This document shows positions 9,836 through 21,864 of a stretch of DNA of 64,000 nucleotides, in pieces. Under the pieces are notes generated by a model. That model was given only the letters and a program-made list of their open reading frames with translations, was not told the DNA's origin and made no database searches. Where the stretch lies: contig JAWPHD010004361.1 in NCBI GenBank assembly GCA_037043455.1, positions 1 to 64,000 of the forward strand, written 5' to 3'. Source of the stretch: Cyrtodaria siliqua. Its lineage: Eukaryota; Mollusca; Bivalvia; Adapedonta; Hiatellidae. The translations under genes were made by a program, and so were the position numbers. Within the stretch, counting starts at the first letter, position 1. Each line of letters opens with the position of its first letter.

Positions 9836-10995
9836 GTAGACCAGACCAGACCTAGTATGGTTTAAATATGTTCCTGTAATGTAGATTATGGCGTGTATGG
9901 CGATTGAAAGCAGTATGCTTTTTGGTATATAAGCACTCGGTAAAACAAAAAAACATGAATGTAAAAGAATAAAAAAGAAGTGCAAAATGTAGGGCAAGGT
10001 CATTCTTATGTGACCTACTTTTAAAAAGAACATACTGCACACATGTTGACGCAAGTGTGTAAAATGTTTGAAAGTTGTATGGTTTTTAGTATCTGAGTAA
10101 TGGACTAAATTAAAAAAAAGAATATTAAAACTAAATGTTTCATACGTACGCGTCTACGTATACTAAGATGATGATATGCAACTCAGGTGTAACGACGGTT
10201 CTCCAAACATTGGAGGAAAATACAACAACAAGAAAAAACAGGAGTATATTGTTAAAACACGTGGCATATATGTATATATATATGTATATTAGATATAGCG
10301 TGATAGATCGCACACATTTAAACCGTGACTTTGTAAACGCTTTTTAGGGGATAATCAACCCGGACAGTTTCATGACTATATGTTATAAGAGTTGTAAAAC
10401 AGAAGTATACATGTCTACAGACTAACACACTGGATATAACTCTAAAGATGTATAAAATATCATTTTATAGCGAGTGGTTACTTGAGCTGAAATCTCGATC
10501 GTTAGAGGTTTACACAAATATCAAAAGCATAACAAAAATGAAAATTAAAGACACTGTTTTAACATTATTTCTAGATAGATTGTTTGCTTATCTAAAAAGG
10601 ACTCCAAACATGGGTTATCAGTTTCCTATTTATGTTTAAATTAAAATGTTAACGTTCATTTCCAGAGTGATCCGATACCAAAACGTTGCCAAACAACACA
10701 CGCTTCACTGATTTTAAAATATGTCCCACCTGACCAGTCATTTTAACAGAGCCCAGGACCCCATTTATAATCAAATGAACCATCAGTTAATGAATGTTCC
10801 ATAGGAAGTTACACACAATGTTATAGATGTTAATAAATTAATCTCCACATGCTTGCAATCAGAATTGTTATTCATTCTGATCTTTGGAGATCGATGATCC
10901 CGATATTTATATTCAGATATCGATGGCACATTCTCAAATACTTTTTTGTTTTCTTACTTTTATCTGCTTTTTAATTTAGTATTTTGAATGCTATT
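9836..10995. other. No recognisable gene
   Basis: AT-rich DNA with short random open frames only. No splice-bounded coding block, tandem repeat or terminal repeat was recognised. Confidence 0.5.
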
Positions 10996-11006
10996 TGTGA
11001 TACCTA

Positions 11007-11385
11007 GGCTTCATAACCTCTGCTCCCAATTAAATTCCATTTTTTTATTATTTCGCCCATTTTTTCTCGTTTAGAGCAAAGTATTTTGTAAGAAACAGGG
11101 ACCATACGCCGCTGGTCATGGAATGGTATGAAAATACCTCATTGAAATTGCCATGTTCACCGTTATATGCATTCCATCTTCGGGATGGTTCAAATTTTAT
11201 TACTGTTAACATTTAAAATATTGAGTTCTGCTCAACCCGGGACTAGAGGGCGTGAACGGTAGCAAGCAGTTTTAACTACCGTTCATGAACAGTCTCAATC
11301 AAACCGAGACTTCAATATGTGTTCGTATTTATCGTACCATCGGCGATTTCCAAATTTCTCATTTCATACTCTTTTTGTAACTTAC
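11007..11385 (+). repeat. Double-hairpin dispersed repeat, type B, copy 1
   Basis: It matches the minus-strand copy at 18,905-19,258 over its length, including ttcataacctctgctcc at the start and the terminal gcgatttccaaatttc. Two consecutive hairpins are present: GTGAACGGTAG/CTACCGTTCAT (11,252-11,286) and AGTCTC-AATCAAACC-GAGACT (11,291-11,311). Confidence 0.7.
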
Positions 11386-11660
11386 CTTTTACAAGTGTCA
11401 GCGACCAGCATGTCCTTCCTCCTAACTTGCTAAACCGGAGGTAGTTTGTGCTAATAACAAGAGCTTTTGGATGACAGAATGCTCAGTTTTAGAAATTGCA
11501 TCTTCTTATTTGGAAACTAAGTTGAAAAATGCATACTTCTGTTAAAATTTATATAAAAATTATGGCACTTGTCAATACGAGTAAAATAAGAATACACCGT
11601 GTAAAATTTGTGAAAAGATTGCTGGGTGTCCCTTTTAAAGAGAGAGATTTCGCTATAAAT

Positions 11661-11816
11661 CAGAGAGATGCGATTGGCAATCAGTTCAATATCTTCTGTT
11701 AATATTGCTAAATCATAGAGATGAGATTGGAAATAAGTTCAATATCTTCTGCTACTATTGCTAAATCTAGAGATGAGATTGGCAATGAGTTCAATATCTT
11801 CTGTTAATATTGCTAA
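11661..11816 (+). repeat. 54-bp tandem repeat, about 3 units
   Basis: The phrase gatgagattggcaatgagtt then caatatcttctgttaatatt is repeated three times with a period near 54 bp and small substitutions. It abuts the 3' end of the PLE copy. Confidence 0.7.
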
Positions 11817-12540
11817 AGAAATATAAAAAGATCGGACAGGGAAAGTAGCATTCAAGGAGGACAGTCAACCACAAAACACAGAAACAAACATGGAAACAGA
11901 CGAACAAGGCAAAAGTAATAATAAAAGTAAACGACATCACAAACACAAAAGGGTTGACAATAGGGCTACCGCAATATAAATAAAACACAAATATGCTCGT
12001 GTAAATATAATACAAAAAACAATAGCATAGAAAGCCACAATGAAGGTACTCAATGACTTGGCAGAAGCCAGAGCAGTAAGAGAATAAACCATTAAGGGCA
12101 CGACAAGAAAGATCATAGACAAACATCAAACGCCACCGTCCCAATGGGCTTTAGGTAGGCGTCATCATAGGGTCCACAGCCTGTCCAGTCATCGTACAAC
12201 CAAAGAGGAAAGCATAGTGGCGAACTGTAAAAGGGTCCACCACCAAGCTTGCATTACGTTGCAAAATGATAAGGTCATAACCTCTTTTGATAAACTTTCA
12301 ACAAGTTTAACAAAGATAGTATGAAAGTGATCATGATCAAGAATCTTACGAAGTTTATAAATCACATAACCATAGAAGTCAGGTTGTGATAGTTAAATCC
12401 TTAAATTATTTTTTTATTTGGAAAGAAGATCAGGGTTACGATAATAAAATGTTGCAAAGGTTTTGCGAAGTTTATGGTAACGGTAACCCTGATTGAATAA
12501 CTTTTTAATTATACAAAGATAACGAATATTAAAGTCCTCA
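11817..12540 (-). mobile_element. PLE copy, 5'-truncated, distal member of a tandem pair
   Basis: From its 3' end at 11,817 the copy runs leftward-to-rightward on the minus strand through the 3' UTR, the VDPMMTPT end of the frame, QRNACLVVDPF-like sequence and GYRYHKLRKTFATFYYRN. It stops at LEDFNIRYL. There it joins the 3' end of the next copy directly, without spacer. Confidence 0.6.
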
Positions 12541-13977
12541 AGAGAAATATAAAAAGATCGGACAGGGAAAGTAGCATTCAAGGAGGACAGTAAACCACAA
12601 AAGACAGAAACAAACACGCAAACAGACAAACAAGAAGGCAAAAGCAGTAATAAATGCAAACGACATCACAAACACAAAAAGGGTTGACAATAGGGCTACC
12701 GCCTTGGAACGGTCAGTGGCAAAGTAGGCCACTGGGGGTTTAAACCGGTTCTAGGGTTCACCAAACCTCACACTTACCCTACTGTCATCCCATTAAAACA
12801 GGACAGTGTAAATAAAGAAATCCCCGCCATGATCTAATCTCTAACCAACAAGGCAGCATCAATAGGCAATATAAGTAAAACACAAATATGCTCGTGTAAA
12901 TATAATACAAAAACACAATAGCCTAGAAAGCCACAATGAAGGTACTCAATGACTTTGCAGAAGCCAGAGCAGTAAGAGAATAAACCATTAAGGGCACGAC
13001 AAGAAAGATCATGGACAAACATCAAACGCCACCGTCCCAATGGGCTTTAGGTAGGCGTCATCATAGGGTCTACAGCCTGTCCGGTCGTCGTACAATTAAA
13101 GAGGAAAGCATAGTGGTGAACTGTAAAAGGGTCCACCACCAAGCATGCAGTACGTTGCAAACTCGAGTACAAGCTCTAGAAAAACGAATAAGTTGAGACA
13201 GATACACCCCATTAGAAGTTGCTCGGGGAACATCTCAATCCAAGTGGGGATAATTAACAATGTCAAAATTAAAATAATCTCTCTTGTCATAGATTTGGCT
13301 AATTATTTTACCATTTTCAATCGAGAGATCTAAATCAAGACAAGAAGCGTTATTATCAGATATATTTGCTTTCTTAAGCTGAAGTTCTTTAGGATAAATA
13401 TTATCAACCATAGTTGAAAATAAAGGTTGTCAATGTTCAGTATGTCATCCAGATACCGAGCGGTGTCATTAAAAGCTTCAATAACATCTGCCTGGGTATC
13501 TGGTGAAAGACTCAACATGAAATCTCTTTCATAGCAAAATAGAAACAAATCTGCGACAAGTGGTGCACAGTTCGTACCCATAGGGATACCAACAATTTGT
13601 CTATAAACGGTGGTTCCATACCTGACGAAAATATTATCTAATAGGAAGATGATAGCTTCACAAACTTCATAGCAATTCCACATAGTATAATGGTCTAAAC
13701 TGCCGTTAGTAAAAAACGCTTTAATATTATTACATGCCAAAAATGTAGTATTTTCTCTAGCGAATGTTTTTTGAATAAGAGAAATTAGCTTGTCTTTAAT
13801 AAGGTGATGTGGTAAGGTTGTATATAGTGTAGAGAAGTCATAAGTGCTTATTGATGAAACTTGACCTTTATTGAAAATGTTATCCAGAACGTCTCCTGAA
13901 TTTTTTATAGACCAAAATAAATTAATCCCAGAGTTTTCATAAGTTAAATAGATTAGAGAGACTCGTATTAATTCCTC
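12541..13977 (-). mobile_element. PLE copy with reverse transcriptase palm, proximal member of a tandem pair
   Basis: The 3' UTR (12,541 to about 13,060) is followed upstream by a deleted C-terminal domain and by the palm domain (13,330-13,975). The frame is damaged: the segment CTRV is joined directly to the coding sequence for LHAW, removing most of the C-terminal domain, and a frameshift follows LNIDN. Confidence 0.65.
13330..13975 (-). pseudogene. PLE-type reverse transcriptase palm fragment
   Basis: Reading minus strand: an upstream part with STYDFSTLYTTLPHHLIKDK (motif around the first catalytic Asp), then GIPMGTNCAPLVADLFLFCY and RYLDDILNIDN. The GxPMG and YLDD boxes are the hallmark fourth and fifth blocks of a reverse transcriptase. 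A stop follows the frameshift after LNIDN, while the other frame continues with IYPKELQLKKANISD. Catalysis would copy RNA into DNA at a nick. As it stands this is a dead copy. Alternative assignment: another single-ORF RT clade with the same GIPMGTNCAP box. Confidence 0.7.
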
Positions 13978-14256
13978 ATTACGTGGTCCCGCCTTAATTA
14001 CATTAAGCGATGGGAAAGCTTATATTTGCAGCATTTTATAACGGATATTTAGACAACAAAACATGTTTAAAAACATTGTTTACTGAAAGAAATGTGATAA
14101 CCTGTTTAAAATTACCTATTAAATGTCTAAAGTTTACAATAGGCAAACTGTTTTAACCGAAATTAAGGTTTTATTTCATAAACCAGCCAACCCCGTTTTC
14201 GCTTCTTGGAGAAAGGGTTGGATGGTGTATGAAAGGTAATACTCGGACCACGTAAT
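13978..14256. mobile_element. MITE with attacgtggtcc termini
   Basis: attacgtggtcc (from 13,978) and ggaccacgtaat (14,245-14,256) are perfect 12-bp terminal inverted repeats. A second inner palindrome (ccaaccc...gggttgg around a ttcgcttcttggagaaa core) matches the fragment at 4,969. No coding capacity. Confidence 0.65.
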
Positions 14257-14260
14257 ATGC

Positions 14261-14566
14261 ATGGCAGAACTGCCGATGTTTGTGATGAAAACATTCCAGA
14301 TAGTGTTTTACTGATTTACATTGGCTAGCCATGGGGCATGGCAGAACTGCCGATGTTTCTGACGAAAACATTCCAGATAGTGTTTTACTGAACTACATTG
14401 GCTAGCCATGGGGCATGGCTGAACTGCCGATGTTTCTGATGAAAACATTCCAAATAGTGTTTTACTGAATTACATTGGCTACCCATGGGGCATGGCAGAA
14501 TTGCCGATGTTTCTGATGAAAACATTCCAGATAGTCTTTTACTGAATTACATTGGCTAGCCAGTAG
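14261..14566 (+). repeat. 77-bp tandem repeat, 4 units
   Basis: atggcagaactgccgatgtt begins at 14,261, 14,338, 14,415 and 14,492, a strict 77-bp period. Units differ by single substitutions. Each contains tggctagccatgg, a near-palindrome. Confidence 0.85.
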
Positions 14567-14633
14567 TAACGTCAGCAAGCGTCTTCTAACATACGATGAT
14601 TAAATACACAAACGTTTCGAGAGTATCATTTTA

Positions 14634-14660
14634 ATAATAATAATAATAATTAATAATAAT
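14634..14660. repeat. (AAT)n microsatellite
   Basis: Imperfect run of aat/taa triplets. Confidence 0.7.
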
Positions 14661-16125
14661 AAACATAATATGTCATTACATATGGTTACACATTGACAGA
14701 AATAAAAATCTTCCATGAGGTCCTTTATTATATACAAATGTACAAATAAGTATAATATATTGAAGAAATATATCAATGTAGACATGCTACAACGAAATGC
14801 AAAATATATGTAAACAATAGCTTTTATCTCACAAATACTGAAACATACATCTTCTCTCGTTCATTACTTTCTTTCTCTACGAAATAATATCATATATACA
14901 CATTTTTAGCAAAGAAAAAAGAACCATGTGGGCTTGAAAACGCTCTCCTCGTAAAATATGTGCATACTGAAAGCGATTGAGGTTTTCTAAATGTACTTCT
15001 TATTTAATCTGGTTACCCATTTTTTGCAAACCAATATCGTGATCTTCTAAAGTTGACTCCATTCGAAATAAGCCTTAAGGCTTTCATGAGTCATCCATTG
15101 TTAAAGGTTATCATTTCTTTTTAAAAATATTTAATATGTATTTTAAAACTTTCTTTCTTCGACGCAAAAGTGTGCTCTTCAAACTTAAATTTATTTTTAA
15201 TATTGTTGATGATAACTGCTTGTGCTATCTCATAAAAAGATAACTGCCTTTTTGTACTAGTAATTGCTTACATTATTTATGCTAATTGTGTGTGTTATTT
15301 GTGTGTTATGTCTGTAATCTTTAACCAAAATAAATATTATTTTTATTAATTGTTATGTGTGTTATGCCGACCGCGATTAAATAATAACGCGGGGGAATGA
15401 GTGGACTTACAAGTATCTCATTGGCAAATAACTTTGATGGCATATTTCATCTAAAGAGCTAAACATTGGTTTAAAAGAAATATATTATTGCTATGTTTTA
15501 CAACTTCGCGTTGTCATGGTAGATCTCAACTCGATCAACGAAGGACCAGGCACTATATTATGGCCTTAATATAATTTGAACCGGGAATCAGTGTTGGAGA
15601 AGATGTTTCTTATAAAAATGTCGCTATAAAACTCTCCGCTACGGCCATTTCCAAATATTTGATTACACAGGAAGGCACTTAATTTCAATCAAATGAACAT
15701 GTATAAGTTATATCTAAAGTGTAGATATTCATAATGTCCTTAATTTAATACATTACTAGTGACTGTGGTTATCTTATATAACGGGTGGATATGAAAAAAA
15801 CACATATACGTTACGTCGTCGCCAACAAACCTTTTGAATAAGCTTCTGGAAAGCAGTTTCAGCGCAGTATGCTTTTACATTTCTCTTCATTAATCTGTGA
15901 AATTTATGAATTGTCGTGGCAAACATCCTAATTATTTGTCGACAACTAAACACACTTAATTGAAGTGACAAGATATTGTGTTAGAATTTGTTGGGAAATT
16001 TAAGAAGATATTTCGTTGATATGTAAAACAGTTTTTGTTGTTTTTGTTTTTGAATAAAGAGCCGAAACAATACGCCCAAATCTGAAACGACCCGACCATA
16101 CATTTCCTATTCTGAACATAAGGAC
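14661..16125. other. No recognisable gene
   Basis: AT-rich intergenic DNA. Only scattered short frames; no repeat structure noticed. Confidence 0.5.
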
Positions 16126-16139
16126 TTGTAAGCGACTTG

Positions 16140-16235
16140 TAAGAGAGAATGTGTCGATTTTTACGGATGGCGGGTGGTTTGCCTCCACCACGAACAAAAT
16201 CGACCGTCATATATAGCCTAAAATGTGCTAAAAAG
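16140..16235 (+). repeat. SINE fragment (tRNA-headed family of 17.6 and 57.5 kb)
   Basis: ttacggatggcgggtggttt then gcctccaccacgaacaaaat matches the body and 3' half of the SINE seen at 17,638 and 57,512. The tRNA head is absent. From 16,240 to 17,300 nothing else was recognised. Confidence 0.55.
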
Positions 16236-17326
16236 ATGTAAACAATATTCAAGTAACCAAGTTAATATAACAGTAGATATAAAGTCGTACTGGAAATGTA
16301 TTAGTTTCTGAGATCGTATGAATTACATCATAGTATATACACAGAGTAGCATGTCATTGTCTGTATAAGCACGTATTTTCGTGAAAACATAACAGAGTAT
16401 GAGAGTGGACCTTTGGAAGACTGTTTCATTTAATATCATTACATAAGCTCATCTGTCCTTTGGCGAGTAACAATAACAATATCTAAGCGAATATAAAATT
16501 AAATAGATCATAAATAACTATATGTACATGACAGACTGAACTAATATTTTGAAAGCAGTTGTCTAACAAAATATGCTATATACCTTTATCCATTTATATA
16601 TGTGATATGAAAAGAATGCTAGCTGTTATATTGTTTAAATGTTGCAAGCTTTTCTAAATGTCTGGACATGGGTATGAAACAACTTTTATAAAAACATCTT
16701 TATTCCGTCTTTAAGCTAGTAAAAACAAAATAATGAGACACAATTGTCTGAACATTTACTTAACATAAGATGAAGTTTTAGATTTTGAAACTTGTTTCAA
16801 ATACATGTATTTGGCATGTGTGTCTACTGCAAACATTTCTAACTAGTCGTCTTCCCATATTAATTTCGCAATAACAATGTGTGCTTTCTTCATGGAGTGT
16901 TTTAAGACATTTCTGCAACATGCTTTCATAAACAACGGCGACTTATAATATACAATTTGCATCATATATATGGTTTAAATTGTATTTTTATTAATAACTT
17001 TTAGCAAAGCTTTGAGCATCATTGTATTTAAAAATAGTGTATAAAGGTGCAGTCTCTATCATAATTCCTTTTCCGTATTAACTTTGCATGAGAACTCATA
17101 GTTATGTAATAGTTCCTGAAACCATATGACTTTCAGCATAGTCTACACACTGACTTATAGTATCATAGTATTTACGATAATGTACGATAAACAATGACAG
17201 TGTCCGCATTCGCTGGCGCATGCATGCTCCTGACAACATAATGAATCGTAATTTGGATATGTTATATTTAGCTAAAGTTTGATATCTTTAAAGCCTGGTT
17301 ACACTTCCATATGTAATATTAGTATG

Positions 17327-17412
17327 CTACTTTTGTGTCTGTGCTCTGTTGTCATCTACTTTGAGTTTCAAGTTTTCGTAAACCTCCAGTTTACTTTCTT
17401 CAGCTCTGGGTT
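17327..17412 (-). CDS. Gene B terminal exon
   Basis: Acceptor (ttttcag) then 86 bp: phase-1 entry, 27 residues and TAG at 17,327-17,329. It includes EESKLEVYENLKLKVDDN; YENL is both a YxxL and a YxN motif. Homologous in phase, length and sequence to the gene A terminal exon at 942-1,021. Confidence 0.75.
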
Positions 17413-17637
17413 CTGAAAATACATATAGTCAACTACAAAACGTTTTCTAATTAATTGATTAGGATGTGTCTATGAACACCGAACCAGTAAGAGTGCTTAT
17501 CCCTCATATAGAAACGTTAACCGAGCGGCCCACTGTACTGGAGTCCACCCTCCGGACATGTAAATACACATCAAGAATCGATGCAAAATAATTGTAGTAT
17601 GATGCTCCTGTGTTTCTTTGAATCAGTCTCTCATGGA

Positions 17638-17898
17638 GGTTTTGTTTGTGTGTTTGTTTGTATGGTGTTTTAAGTCATTTTCAACACATGTAAGGTTATA
17701 TATGACGGTCGATGTTTTGTGATAGAGGCAGACCTCTCAATCTTCCTGGGTAAAACCAGTACTGTACACCTCCCTCAATCCGTAAGAATCGACACTTCCT
17801 TACTTACAAGTCGAGCTCCCAGTGGGATTCGAACCCGCAGCGGTGAGAGGCGAGGGTTTACAACACAACGTCGTTAACAATTCGGCCACGGAAAAGAA
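17638..17898 (-). repeat. SINE with tRNA head, full-length
   Basis: On the minus strand, tggccgaattgttaacg (A-box region) and gggttcgaatccc (B box) form a tRNA-Leu/Ser-like head. A body follows that ends in gaccgtcatatataacctta and an (aaac)n tail (the tttgtttgtgtg run on +). Two relatives lie at 57,512 and 16,140. It sits in the last intron of gene B. A functional tRNA is unlikely because the head runs straight into the SINE body. Confidence 0.75.
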
Positions 17899-18303
17899 AC
17901 TCTCATGGAGATAAATTATCCAAATAATGTATCGATAAGCAATAGACAATAGTAACATCTATCTTTCAACTTATCAATAAACATTATTGAATATTGCTGA
18001 AAGCAAGAGGCACATAATATTTTTGAGTCAATAAAGTAATCGGTTAACAAATTAATCATGACTGGTTAATTCATATCTGGTAAATACTTTTTAAACATGG
18101 ATGGTGTGCAATACTATTCGTTGAGCCAACATTGTATCATTTCTGCACACCCGCAATGATATATTACACTATTCTTAGTATGAATATATCCGGGGCGGTG
18201 GTAGTGGTCGTAGTGTGGATGGGCCTATGGTTGCCATATTGCCAATTTAAATATAAAGGTTGTATAGCTATTCCAGACCGAGTATAAGTTTGGAATGCAT
18301 TAC

Positions 18304-18389
18304 CATCACTAGGGTTCAATGAGTCGTATGTGTCAGTCGTTGTTGTAACTGTCTCCAGTGTATCTCGGTCCAGGGACTCGTACTGCTGA
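18304..18389 (-). CDS. Gene B tail exon 7 (second YESL/YDSL exon)
   Basis: 86 bp, phase 2 to 1, acceptor tatttcag and donor GATG|gtaatg. It carries QQYESLDRDT and TDTYDSLNPSD, two YxxL motifs with 14 residues between them. A duplicate of exon 19,926-20,011, with which it shares length, phases and splice-site sequences. Confidence 0.8.
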
Positions 18390-18477
18390 CTGAAATAAAC
18401 AAATAATATATGCCTTATCTAAAACTGAAATGAAGGAATAGATCAAACTATGTGATTTTAACTCCACCCCACCTCTC

Positions 18478-18520
18478 TCTCACGCACACGCACACGCACG
18501 TACACACACACACACCAATT
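18478..18520. repeat. CA-rich microsatellite
   Basis: Run of ctctct followed by acgcac/acac repeats in a gene B intron. Confidence 0.7.
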
Positions 18521-18679
18521 CACAACCAATAGTATAGCCGTATTTAACAGTAAATATGTACTCAACAAAATATCAACCTATAGCATGTAGATCTATATAT
18601 TTATATTGACAATCCCTATGTACTCCTTAAAGCTCTATCATCCGCTGGTTTTAGCTTACAAAACACAACATAGTTACAT

Positions 18680-19475
18680 TGACAAACATTACTCAACTAC
18701 CATTATTGAATGTTGCCCACACTAAAATTACGCTCGCTGGTAAGACGATCGCGTTACCGATTAAGATACACGGGACAGATATGTGATGCAAGACATACTA
18801 TAATCAAATCCTAATACGATAATGGATGTGACGTGAGCAACATAATTACCAATATTGCGGTCCCAGCGATGGTTACAAACAATAAATAAAAAGTATGAAA
18901 GGGGAATTTGAAAATCGCCGAACACGATAAATATCAAACATATTGCAGTCTCGATTTAAGTGAGACTGTTCATAAACGGTTTTGAAAAGTGCTTGCTATC
19001 GGTCACGTCCTCTAGCCCCGGGTGGAACAGAACTCAATATTTAAAATGTCAATAGTACAGAAATTTGAGCCATTCCGAAGATGGATTGAATATGACGGTG
19101 CACATGGAACCTTCAATGAGGTATTTTCAAACCATTCCATGGCCAACGACGTATGGTCCCTGTTTCTAACAAAATGCTTTGCCCTAAACGAGAAAACAAT
19201 GGGCGAAATAAACAAAATGGAATTTAGTAAGTAAGGAGCAGAGGTTATGAAGCCTGCGTTTCACAAGTAACAGTCAAAAGACTAAATTAAAAAGCAGGGA
19301 ACATATCATAAGGGTGATTAAACAATACCCAAATTAACATTTTCTTTTCAAATTAACAAATTTATTACTACAGATTTAGTTGCGCATATTTCCGTGTATA
19401 CATTTCACTGAATGAAAGTCAGAAAGTTATTTGCTCATGCTCAATATATCTTTTACTTACGGACGATGTCCCTTT
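18680..19475 (-). repeat. Diverged dispersed repeat, copy 2, with nested type B element
   Basis: Collinear blocks match 7,945-8,465 on either side of a type B double-hairpin repeat (18,905-19,258, minus strand), which is missing from the other copy. The strand refers to the nested type B element. Its hairpins: accgttcatgaac-like stem degraded to ccgtttatgaac, and AGTCTC...GAGACT around position 18,950-18,972. Confidence 0.55.
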
Positions 19476-19522
19476 AAACACATGCATCATGAAGTATGTG
19501 TCTAAAGGTGATATAGACATAC

Positions 19523-19544
19523 CTGTTCGGCGAAACTTCTCTTT
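19523..19544 (-). CDS. Gene B 22-bp microexon (second copy)
   Basis: Acceptor tttctttcag-type context on the minus strand (ttttcag|AAAG), 22 bp AAAGAGAAGTTTCGCCGAAC plus AG, donor gtatgt. Phase 1 in, phase 2 out; contributes REVSPN. It pairs with the exon at 18,304 and repeats the pair 20,380 + 19,926. Confidence 0.72.
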
Positions 19545-19925
19545 CTGAAAAAACAACAACCCAAATACTATATATGTAGTTTTACATTTATGTCATACAC
19601 ATGTGGAAGCAATTCAATGTCAGTCTTGATTGTCAAAGAGTGTACATGTTTCATTGATTATCAAAATTACACGATTATTGAAACAGTTGAAGCATAACAT
19701 ATGGCCATACACGGCATGCATATATGGTATCAAGGGGAGATAGGTAATGTTTTTTTCTTCATACGAAATTATTTCGAATACTGACAAAATATTAGTAATT
19801 TAATGTTTTATGTTATAAATATATACAATGTTATTAATAACAGTACATCCCATCAGAGGAAATATCTACAATTAAGTCAACATTCAGAGTTATCAATGAC
19901 CCAGCATAAGTTTGGAGTGAATTAC

Positions 19926-20011
19926 CATCACTCGGATTCAGTGAGTCGTAGGTGTCAGCCGTTGTTGTACCTGAATCCAGGGTTCCTCTGTCCAGCGACT
20001 CGTATTGTTGA
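19926..20011 (-). CDS. Gene B tail exon 5 (first YESL/YDSL exon)
   Basis: 86 bp, phase 2 to 1, acceptor tttatttcag, donor GATG|gtaatt. It encodes QQYESLDRGTLDSG and then ADTYDSLNPSD. Tyrosines are 18 residues apart, longer than the classical ITAM spacing. The gene A exon at 349 is the same exon with YESL deleted. Confidence 0.8.
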
Positions 20012-20379
20012 CTGAAATAAACAAATAACTTTGTAATTGCCTTAAGAAGTTTTAAGTTATTTTATCTAAATCTGTTTTATAATATAAATTGTTCTTGATA
20101 TAGTTGACCGAAACGAAGAAAAAACAACATAACAGTTTGTGATTATGTTTTGCTTATTTTTAACCTCCCCACCCGCATCCCGTACCTCCTAATTCACAAC
20201 CAACGTTATAGCAGTATTTAACATTATAATATGAACTAAATATACCAACAATAGCCAACTATCTAAAATAAATCTGGCATACATGTATATCTATATATTT
20301 ATAGTGACAATCCCCATTTACCCTTTAGACACATTCAGCATGACCTATGTGTCTATGTTGGTGATATATAGGTACGTAC

Positions 20380-20401
20380 CTGTTCGGAGATATTTCTCTT
20401 T
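20380..20401 (-). CDS. Gene B 22-bp microexon (first copy)
   Basis: ttttttcag|AAAGAGAAATATCTCCGAAC plus AG|gtacgt. Phase 1 in, phase 2 out; contributes REISPN. 19 of 22 bases match the second microexon and the flanking intron (ctttctgaaaaa, acaacaac on +) is also conserved, so intron and exon were duplicated together. Confidence 0.72.
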
Positions 20402-20759
20402 CTGAAAAAAACAACAACAAACCCAAAATGATACAAGTAAATAATATTTATGTAGTTTTACATTTATGCCATACACATTTATTGAAATCAATGCCAGTAT
20501 TTTGACTGTCAAACATTTTTAAAATTGATTATCAAAACAACACGTTCATTTGGACAGCTGAAACATGTCATATGGCCACACTGAATACATATATATTATC
20601 TATCGGAGATAGGTAATGGATACCATGCCTTATATACGAAATAATGTCGCATACTGAAATAACATTAGCATTATATTGGCCTTGTATCAGAAATTATAAA
20701 TACAGCAGTGATTAAATGTATAGATTTTCTTTGTAGTATAAACTATTATGAAAACTTAC

Positions 20760-20833
20760 TAGTTAGGCCTAGAGCCGTTTCATACTCTCCTCCTTTTTGA
20801 GTGTTTGGCTGCAAATTTTCATAAAGAGGTTTG
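20760..20833 (-). CDS. Gene B tail exon 3
   Basis: 74 bp, phase 2 to 1, acceptor ttacacag, donor ACTA|gtaagt. Encodes KPLYENLQPNTQKGGEYETA and four more residues. Contains one YxxL motif (YENL, also YxN) and a second tyrosine in EYETAL. Confidence 0.75.
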
Positions 20834-20884
20834 CTGTGTAATGTATGAACAATAAAATTTGCGTTAGTTTAGTCTGATACCCTA

Positions 20885-21230
20885 TGTGGGTGTACACAAA
20901 TCGAATAGGAAATGTAGCATTCAAAGAATGCATTCAACTAAAACCACGCATTCAAAACAAAAAGCGATTACAAGGAAGGCCACTGGAGTGGAGGGGTGGC
21001 GGTATTTAACCCACGTCCTAGAGTGAATCAAACATCACTTAAACGGGACAGTGTACAGAGGTAAAACAAACCAGACAGTATTAACAGGCTATATAAGTAC
21101 AACACAACGATAATCAGGTATATATGAATATGAAAACAATCCTAGAAAGCCGCAGTGCTAGTACACACTATAAGCAAGAGCGAAAAGAAAATACACCGTT
21201 AATGGCAGAAAGAGTCTAACTCCTCGCGCA
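20885..21230 (-). repeat. PLE 3' UTR fragment
   Basis: Diverged reverse-complement match to the PLE tail (aaatcgaataggaaatgtag at 20,897; gtgaatcaaacatcacttaa; cgggacagtgtacag). Truncated at the coding side. Confidence 0.5.
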
Positions 21231-21864
21231 TTCACACCAACACCACACCCACCCCATACCCCACAAAATTGCATTTTATGCTAACACTATGGTTTTTATT
21301 TTCGTTTCATAATCTTAAAATGAAAAATCAAAATGAGTTGCTCTTAAATAAATGAGTAGACAATAACACAATAAAGCTTTTATTAATATAAACCCCCTGT
21401 TTTAAAGCTAATATAATTTAATCAAGTTGTTGCGCAACTTAAACGGAATTCATTATTTTGACATTGCCAATGGTCGTATCTGCGTAATACTCGTCAAACA
21501 ACGTACTTTACTGTACAAACATACCTACTGAGTTTGGTGAAAGCCAAACACGATTTTGAAAATATATCACGTAGACAAACTGATTATCAACTATCTGACT
21601 TAATATTTTATCTCATGTGTCGATTTAGATCATGGTCGAACTCGTTTACAATTTTATTTAACATACCTACACCTTAAATATAATAAAATACCATTTAAGC
21701 TAGTTATAATACTGCGTAAACAAACTTGCGTATGCTTAGATTATGCTATATCACAAACTCACCCCAACATCCTTTTAGCACAACAATGATTACCTTCGAC
21801 GAAGAAAGGATACCAAAGAGTATGCGAGTGGACCTTTGGAAACGGCCGAATACTAAAATTATGA

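Noticed and set aside
18304..20011. Classical ITAM
   Set aside because: The YxxL pair has a 14-residue spacer, outside the usual 6-12, so I call it ITAM-like only. Classical ITIM is also not met: the residue two before Tyr is Q, D, P or E.
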